Shown: piece by piece, positions 15,564 to 18,752 of the stretch
Layout of the letters: every line of letters begins with the position of its first letter
How positions within the stretch are numbered: the first letter of the stretch is position 1
Source: Deltaproteobacteria bacterium RIFOXYA12_FULL_61_11
Lineage (GTDB): Bacteria > Bdellovibrionota_F > JAHFAK01 > YA12-FULL-61-11
Assembly (NCBI GenBank): GCA_001799195.1
Contig: MGSU01000030.1
Location: 367-19,118, forward strand
Reading direction: 5' to 3'
DNA: 18,752 nucleotides
Program-made: the position numbers and the translations under genes
The notes under the pieces: model-generated
The model's input: only the letters and a program-made list of their open reading frames with translations
Databases searched by the model: none
Told to the model about the DNA's origin: nothing

Positions 15564-16088
15564 TCACTTAGCGCTGCACGCTTGGGCGAGGTAGGTCTCG
15601 GGACGACCGGGGGTGAATTTTTCTTCCACGGCGGCGTAGAAACCCAGCGCGCTGTAATGCGCAGAGGTATTCTCGAAATCCGATTCGCACGTGCGGTCGA
15701 GGAAAGCATCCGCCTTGTAGCGGAACGCGTCGACACGCTCGCGAAGCTGCTCGCCGTTGTAGCCCCGCGCAGGATCAAAGTATTCCCGGCCTGCCCACAG
15801 CTCGGCTACGTACGTCTGCATACCTCGCTGGACCACGCGGCTTTCCTCCGAAGTGCCCGGCACGGCCTCGGTTATGGCCTCGGTCATGCGCCTGAAGGCT
15901 TCGACAATGGTCGGATCGCACTATGTCGTGGCCAGGTTATTGGCTTCCTCGCAACCACCGTGTTCGAGACCGTAGAGGTAATACCCGCGTCGCAGCACCT
16001 CTTGCAGCATCCGCGCAGCTCCACAGGTCGGCTGCAGGCCCAAATCGGCCGCAAAGGCAGTGGTCGGAACAAACAGTATCTTGCGTTT
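15564..16088 (-). pseudogene. Broken gene for a secreted protein of unknown function
   Basis: The frame can be read from a stop at 16089-16091 through KRKILFVPTTAFAADLG, which looks like the end of a signal peptide, then TCGAARMLQEVLRRGYYLY, an in-frame amber TAG at 15921-15923, and on without interruption to ...YLAQACSAK before the stop. No ATG precedes the signal-like part, so the start also seems lost; a CTG at 16077 is the only candidate. An ATG at 15887 would give a 107-residue remnant without a ribosome site. Composition across the stop is uniform, which supports one former gene. Four Cys are spread through it (two before the amber stop, one just after it, others near the end), as in exported proteins. 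No family recognised. Confidence 0.55.
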
Positions 16089-16198
16089 TTAAGAATACGT
16101 TAATGTGTATTACCTATTTTTATGATAAACATTATTCATTCATACTAGAATATTTTTGAAATTGCTATCAACAGCAAGGGGGTGTACTCAAAACAAAT
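16086..16198. other. AT-rich island downstream of the ATPase gene
   Basis: About 110 bases with a much higher AT content than anything else in the window (TTTTTAAGAATACG, TATTTTTATGATAAAC, GAATATTTTTGAAATTG). No gene. It separates the broken secreted-protein gene from the ATPase and probably marks a junction of imported DNA. Confidence 0.6.
16162..16177 (-). terminator. Weak terminator candidate for the ATPase gene
   Basis: Minus-strand TTGCT-GTTGAT-AGCAA followed by TTTCAAAAAT, 21 bases after the ATPase stop. The 5-bp stem is short and the T-tract poor. Confidence 0.25.
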
Positions 16199-17368
16199 TT
16201 AGCGCGGTTTCTCGGGAGCCAGACCCACGTGCATGACAAGGTCGGCCAGGGTCTCTACCGGCCAGGCGGTGATGGCAGGGGCCAAGTCGAAACGGTGCTT
16301 CCCGGGATGCACGACGAAGAGCCGTTCGAGGCGTAGGCTCTCGAGGACGGTGTGCATGCTGCGCGTGGTGGTCGGGGCTTCGTGGTACTTGACCTCCAGA
16401 CCGAAACGCCGCCCTTGGGCGAAGAAGAGGAGGTCGAGTTCTGCTCCGGCATGGGTTGCCCAGAAGTAGGCTTGCGGTGAGCCGCCGAGGTTCAGGAACT
16501 GCTCCAGGACGAAGCCCTCGAACGAAGCGCTGAGCTTGGGGTGGGCCAGGAGGCTGCCCCGGTCGGGAATGGCCAAGAGTTGGTGCAGGAGTCCGCTGTC
16601 GCGGAGATAGACCTTCGGCGCTTTGACCTGACGCTTGGAAAGGTTCTCGAACCAGGGTTGCAACTGGCGCAGCATGAATGACCCGGTGAGCAGGTCCAGG
16701 TAGGTACGCACGGTCTTGTCGGTGATCCCCATCGATCGGCCCAGGGCGCTACTGTTCCAGATCTGGCCGTGCAGATGGGCGAGCATGGTCCAGAAGCGAC
16801 GCATCGCGGTCGGAACGCGCGGGAAGCCCAACTGTGGGAGATCTCGTTCCAGGAAGGTCTGGATGAAGCCCTCCCGCCAAACCCGGCTGTCGTCCTCGTT
16901 CCCGGCAAGGTAGGCCCGGGGAAAAGCCCCGCGTTGCCACAGCTCGGTATAAGCTACACCACTGCATTCGACCAGGTCGAACCCGGCCAGTTCTATGAAC
17001 TCGATCCGGCCGGCCAAACTCTCGGAAGCCGCTCCTGCCAGGAGCGGCGAAGCGCTGCCGAGAAGCAGGAAACGCGCCGGATGTTCCGGCCTATCAGCCA
17101 GTACGCGTATGACCTTGAAGAGCTCCGGTCGGCGCTGGATCTCGTCGAGGACCACCAGACAGCGGTGTTGTCCGAGGACCAGCTCGGGATTGGCCAGCCG
17201 AGCCTCGTCACTCGGGGACTCGAGGTCATAGAAGACGTGTTCCGTGCCCTGGCAGAATTGCCGAGCCAGGGTGGTCTTGCCGCACTGGCGCGGCCCGAGC
17301 AAGGCGGCTACCGGAGAACGTCGCAGGGCCCGGATCAGAGCATGGAGATAGCGAGGTCGTTCAATCAT
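16199..17368 (-). CDS. AAA_14 / DUF4143-family ATPase
   Basis: A 389-residue protein with Walker A GPRQCGKTT (25-33), Walker B CLVVLDEIQ (70-78), sensor-like LLLGSASP, a winged-helix-like section (SSALGRSMGITDKTVRTYLD) and the C-terminal DUF4143 region with ELDLLFFAQGRRFGLEVKY, a degenerate PD-(D/E)XK-like core. This is a widespread, horizontally moving family of unknown role. The frame is open to 17440, but those codons come from the palindrome upstream; the ATG at 17368, giving MIERPRYL, is the family's usual beginning. The ribosome site is weak (GTAGGTGTC). It sits intact between broken genes, with an AT-rich island after it and a long palindrome before it, so it was probably acquired. Confidence 0.85.
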   Translation of the reverse strand: MIERPRYLHALIRALRRSPVAALLGPRQCGKTTLARQFCQGTEHVFYDLESPSDEARLANPELVLGQHRCLVVLDEIQRRPELFKVIRVLADRPEHPARFLLLGSASPLLAGAASESLAGRIEFIELAGFDLVECSGVAYTELWQRGAFPRAYLAGNEDDSRVWREGFIQTFLERDLPQLGFPRVPTAMRRFWTMLAHLHGQIWNSSALGRSMGITDKTVRTYLDLLTGSFMLRQLQPWFENLSKRQVKAPKVYLRDSGLLHQLLAIPDRGSLLAHPKLSASFEGFVLEQFLNLGGSPQAYFWATHAGAELDLLFFAQGRRFGLEVKYHEAPTTTRSMHTVLESLRLERLFVVHPGKHRFDLAPAITAWPVETLADLVMHVGLAPEKPR

Positions 17369-17378
17369 GACACCTACT

Positions 17379-17425
17379 ATTATCCTTGAAAATTCGGAGT
17401 TGCAATCCGAATTTTCAAGGATAAT
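17379..17425. repeat. 47-base palindrome upstream of the ATPase gene (conserved-loop hairpin, copy 2)
   Basis: Perfect 20-bp inverted repeat (17379-17398 / 17406-17425, left arm starting ATTATCCTTG) around the 7-base loop GTTGCAA. It lies 10 bases upstream of the ATPase ATG and would be in its leader or promoter. The loop and inner arms match the hairpin at 15492-15516. It could be an operator, a cruciform or the trace of a small mobile palindrome that travels with this ATPase family. Confidence 0.8.
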
Positions 17426-17494
17426 CACCAACCAAGGCAACCACCCCTAGGCTACGAAGAGAGAAGGGGGAAGTCGGAAGTAGGAAGTGCCAGA

Positions 17495-17659
17495 GACCAA
17501 GTGCGTTCGATCGACAAACGTCGCGTGGTCAAAGTCTTCGGCCGTATCACCCCCGGGGAATTGGCAGCCATCGACGAGGGGCTGCGGCTCTACCTGGACC
17601 TGCCCGAGACCCAGCGACCAGACGAAAACCTCGCGCTCTCTCGGCGCGAGGCTCAATAA
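17495..17659 (+). pseudogene. C-terminal fragment of a MazF/PemK-type toxin
   Basis: The 54 codons before the TAA read DQVRSIDKRRVVKVFGRITP and GELAAIDEGLRLYLDL, which is the usual C-terminal end of MazF/PemK mRNA interferases. The N-terminal half, with the catalytic residues, is missing; upstream sequence in the same frame (YEERRGKSEVGSAR) does not resemble the family. It has no start codon or ribosome site. The last 20 residues after LDL are longer than usual. The break lies near 17490, just beyond the ATPase palindrome, so arrival of the ATPase block may have cut the gene. No antitoxin was seen. Confidence 0.65.
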
Positions 17660-17699
17660 CGTCCAACAAGGTATTCGCGGTTGGGTTCCAGTACCAGGC

Positions 17700-17825
17700 T
17701 CAACTCAGGTTCTCCGCAAGGTCCTGCCAGGAGGGGTTCTGCTCTTCGATCAATCGGATCTTTGCCGCCCTACGCCAATGTTTCATATGCTTGCTGGCCA
17801 AGATGTAGACACTGGGTTGCTCGTC
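17700..17825 (-). pseudogene. GIY-YIG endonuclease remnant with internal deletion
   Basis: The minus frame reads QPSVYILASK directly joined to HMKHWRRAAKIRLIEEQNPS and WQDLAENLS, then a stop. Small stand-alone GIY-YIG nucleases start with xxVYILASK-x-NGTLYIGVT and end with KxWRRxxKIxLIEExNPxW. About 50 residues between these ends, including the second half of the GIY-YIG motif and the catalytic Arg and Glu region, are absent. No ATG precedes it in frame. The deletion is clean and in frame, but the product cannot be an active nuclease. Confidence 0.7.
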
Positions 17826-17843
17826 CGGATCTGAGGGAGCCCC

Positions 17844-17859
17844 GGGAGGGAGACCTCCC
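17844..17859. terminator. GC-rich hairpin between the CBS gene end and the nuclease remnant
   Basis: GGGAGG-GAGA-CCTCCC, a perfect 6-bp stem with tetraloop, 40 bases after the CBS gene stop. It has no T-run on the minus strand, so a role as terminator is only possible. Confidence 0.3.
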
Positions 17860-17898
17860 TTGGTCACCAGGTCTTTGGATTTTTTGGGGTTTTCTTCC

Positions 17899-18306
17899 TC
17901 ACTCTTCGAGCGTCTGGATGAAATCCTTGAGCAGGTCGCGCCAGGTCAGGATCCCCACCAGTTTCTGGTTGTCCATGACGAGGAGACAGGAGATGCCGTT
18001 CTTGAGTAGGATGCGCGCGGCTTCAAGGACCCCCGTGGTCGGGGTGACCGTGATCGGGTTGCGGGTCATGATCTGGTGCGCCTTCTTGGTGGAAGGGTCG
18101 AAATCCTCCCCCTTGGGATTGCGCAGCACGACTGAGCAACAGGCCTGCAGCACGTCGCGATCCGAGATAATGCCGACCAGTGTTTCGCCCTCGACCACCG
18201 GAAAATGATGGAAGGGGAATCGTTCAAAGAGTTCGTTGATTTTTTTAATGGTGTCATCGAGCTGCAGCTTGACCACCCGACGACTCATGATCATCTCGCA
18301 GTTCAT
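17899..18306 (-). CDS. CBS-domain pair protein
   Basis: A 135-residue protein made almost wholly of two CBS repeats, a regulatory module that binds adenine nucleotides. Repeat 1 has HHFPVVEGETLVGIISDRDV and repeat 2 CLLVMDNQKLVGILTWRDLL; each is preceded by an IM-T/S-x motif (EMIMSRRVV, HQIMTRNPITV), the usual start of a CBS repeat. No partner domain is attached, so it probably regulates another protein by binding. AGGAG precedes the ATG at the right distance. It is downstream of the glycosyltransferase gene on the same strand with an 87-base gap. Confidence 0.88.
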   Translation of the reverse strand: MNCEMIMSRRVVKLQLDDTIKKINELFERFPFHHFPVVEGETLVGIISDRDVLQACCSVVLRNPKGEDFDPSTKKAHQIMTRNPITVTPTTGVLEAARILLKNGISCLLVMDNQKLVGILTWRDLLKDFIQTLEE

Positions 18307-18393
18307 CGAGGCTCCTGGGGGAATCGTGTCCCCATTTCACATCTTCTACCATCTCTATCGGCTGGGAGGGGTATCGAGGTCAAGACATTTTCG

Positions 18394-18752
18394 TTACTTG
18401 GCCCTTGGAAGGCGGCGTAGGGTGGCGAGTATCAACCTGGCGAGGTGGGCATGCCAGTGGTGCCCGTGGAGGGAATAGAAGAGTCGGCGGTTCTCCCAGA
18501 CGAGGCGGCGTTTCGCCTCGGTCGTGGTCGGAGCGCGATGGATCACGGTCAGACCATGCAACCTTTGTGGAGAGAGACCCGCGGCCGCGGCTCGGTAACA
18601 GAAATCGAGGTCTTCGCCGAACTGGACGAAACGTTCGTCGAAGCCGCCGAGCGAGCGGAAGGTGTTTCGTCTCAAGAGCAGGAAGGAACCCTCTAGCCAC
18701 CCCGCGTTCGATCCCCACGTCCCAAGGCCGAACCGTCGCAGGCAGAGTTGGG
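18394..18752 (-). CDS. Glycosyltransferase family 2, C-terminal part (runs off the window)
   Basis: The frame is open from the window edge to the TAA at 18394-18396, 118 codons. It reads GSNAGWLEGSFLLLRRNTF, then LGGFDERFVQFGEDLDFCYR, the classic GT-A region near the acceptor site (GGFDE-x-F then E-D-x-D), and ends in a basic helix. This is the C-terminal third of a rhamnosyl- or galactosyl-transferase-like family 2 enzyme acting on cell-surface glycans. The ATG at 18675 is internal, not the start. Confidence 0.85.
   Translation of the reverse strand, partial: QLCLRRFGLGTWGSNAGWLEGSFLLLRRNTFRSLGGFDERFVQFGEDLDFCYRAAAAGLSPQRLHGLTVIHRAPTTTEAKRRLVWENRRLFYSLHGHHWHAHLARLILATLRRLPRAK

Noticed and set aside
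17369-17440. Longer N-terminus of the DUF4143 ATPase
   Set aside because: These codons are the palindrome itself; the family normally begins at the MIERPRYL start.

Overview
The window is a GC-rich (roughly 60-65 % by eye) bacterial chromosomal segment. The lipoproteins suggest a deltaproteobacterial or myxobacterial type of organism. One carries xxPSN repeats, an Ig/cadherin-like domain and a Cys-rich 'CCDGC' module, an architecture I associate with Myxococcota. This assignment is an inference from style, not from a marker gene.

Layout: (1) 7-5451, plus strand: an AAA ATPase with a C-terminal nuclease-like domain, a mosaic Cys-rich lipoprotein, a membrane-anchored coiled-coil protein and an RNA-type metallo-beta-lactamase. 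(2) 5547-7369, plus: a four-Cys miniprotein joined by an ATGA overlap to a secreted, AT-richer metalloprotease. The protease looks like the anthrax lethal factor fold (M34/ATLF) duplicated in tandem, with an inactive first copy and an active-looking second copy. (3) 7374-8141: a small minus-strand membrane protein preceded by a tandem series of short hairpins. On the minus strand their loops all show GGA, as in CsrA-binding RNAs. (4) 8142-10699, plus: an M29 aminopeptidase and a GT-C-like membrane protein with overlapping ends. (5) 10678-14475, minus: a tight operon of lipoprotein, MBOAT O-acyltransferase, acyl carrier protein and B12-binding radical SAM enzyme. It is divergent from a plus-strand SGNH-hydrolase lipoprotein (14707-15456). 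Together these could form an envelope acylation/deacylation system that uses an ACP-bound donor. (6) 15457-17900: a gene graveyard. It holds a broken secreted-protein gene, an AT-rich island, an intact AAA_14/DUF4143 ATPase, a C-terminal MazF/PemK fragment and an internally deleted GIY-YIG endonuclease. Two hairpins with the same loop and different stems lie at its left edge and just upstream of the ATPase. (7) 17899-18752, minus: a CBS-pair protein and the C-terminal part of a family 2 glycosyltransferase that runs off the window.

The most interesting items are the CsrB-like hairpin array, the duplicated lethal-factor-like protease, the MBOAT/ACP/radical SAM/SGNH locus and the conserved-loop hairpin pair around the ATPase block. 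No rRNA, tRNA, CRISPR array or intact transposase was seen.
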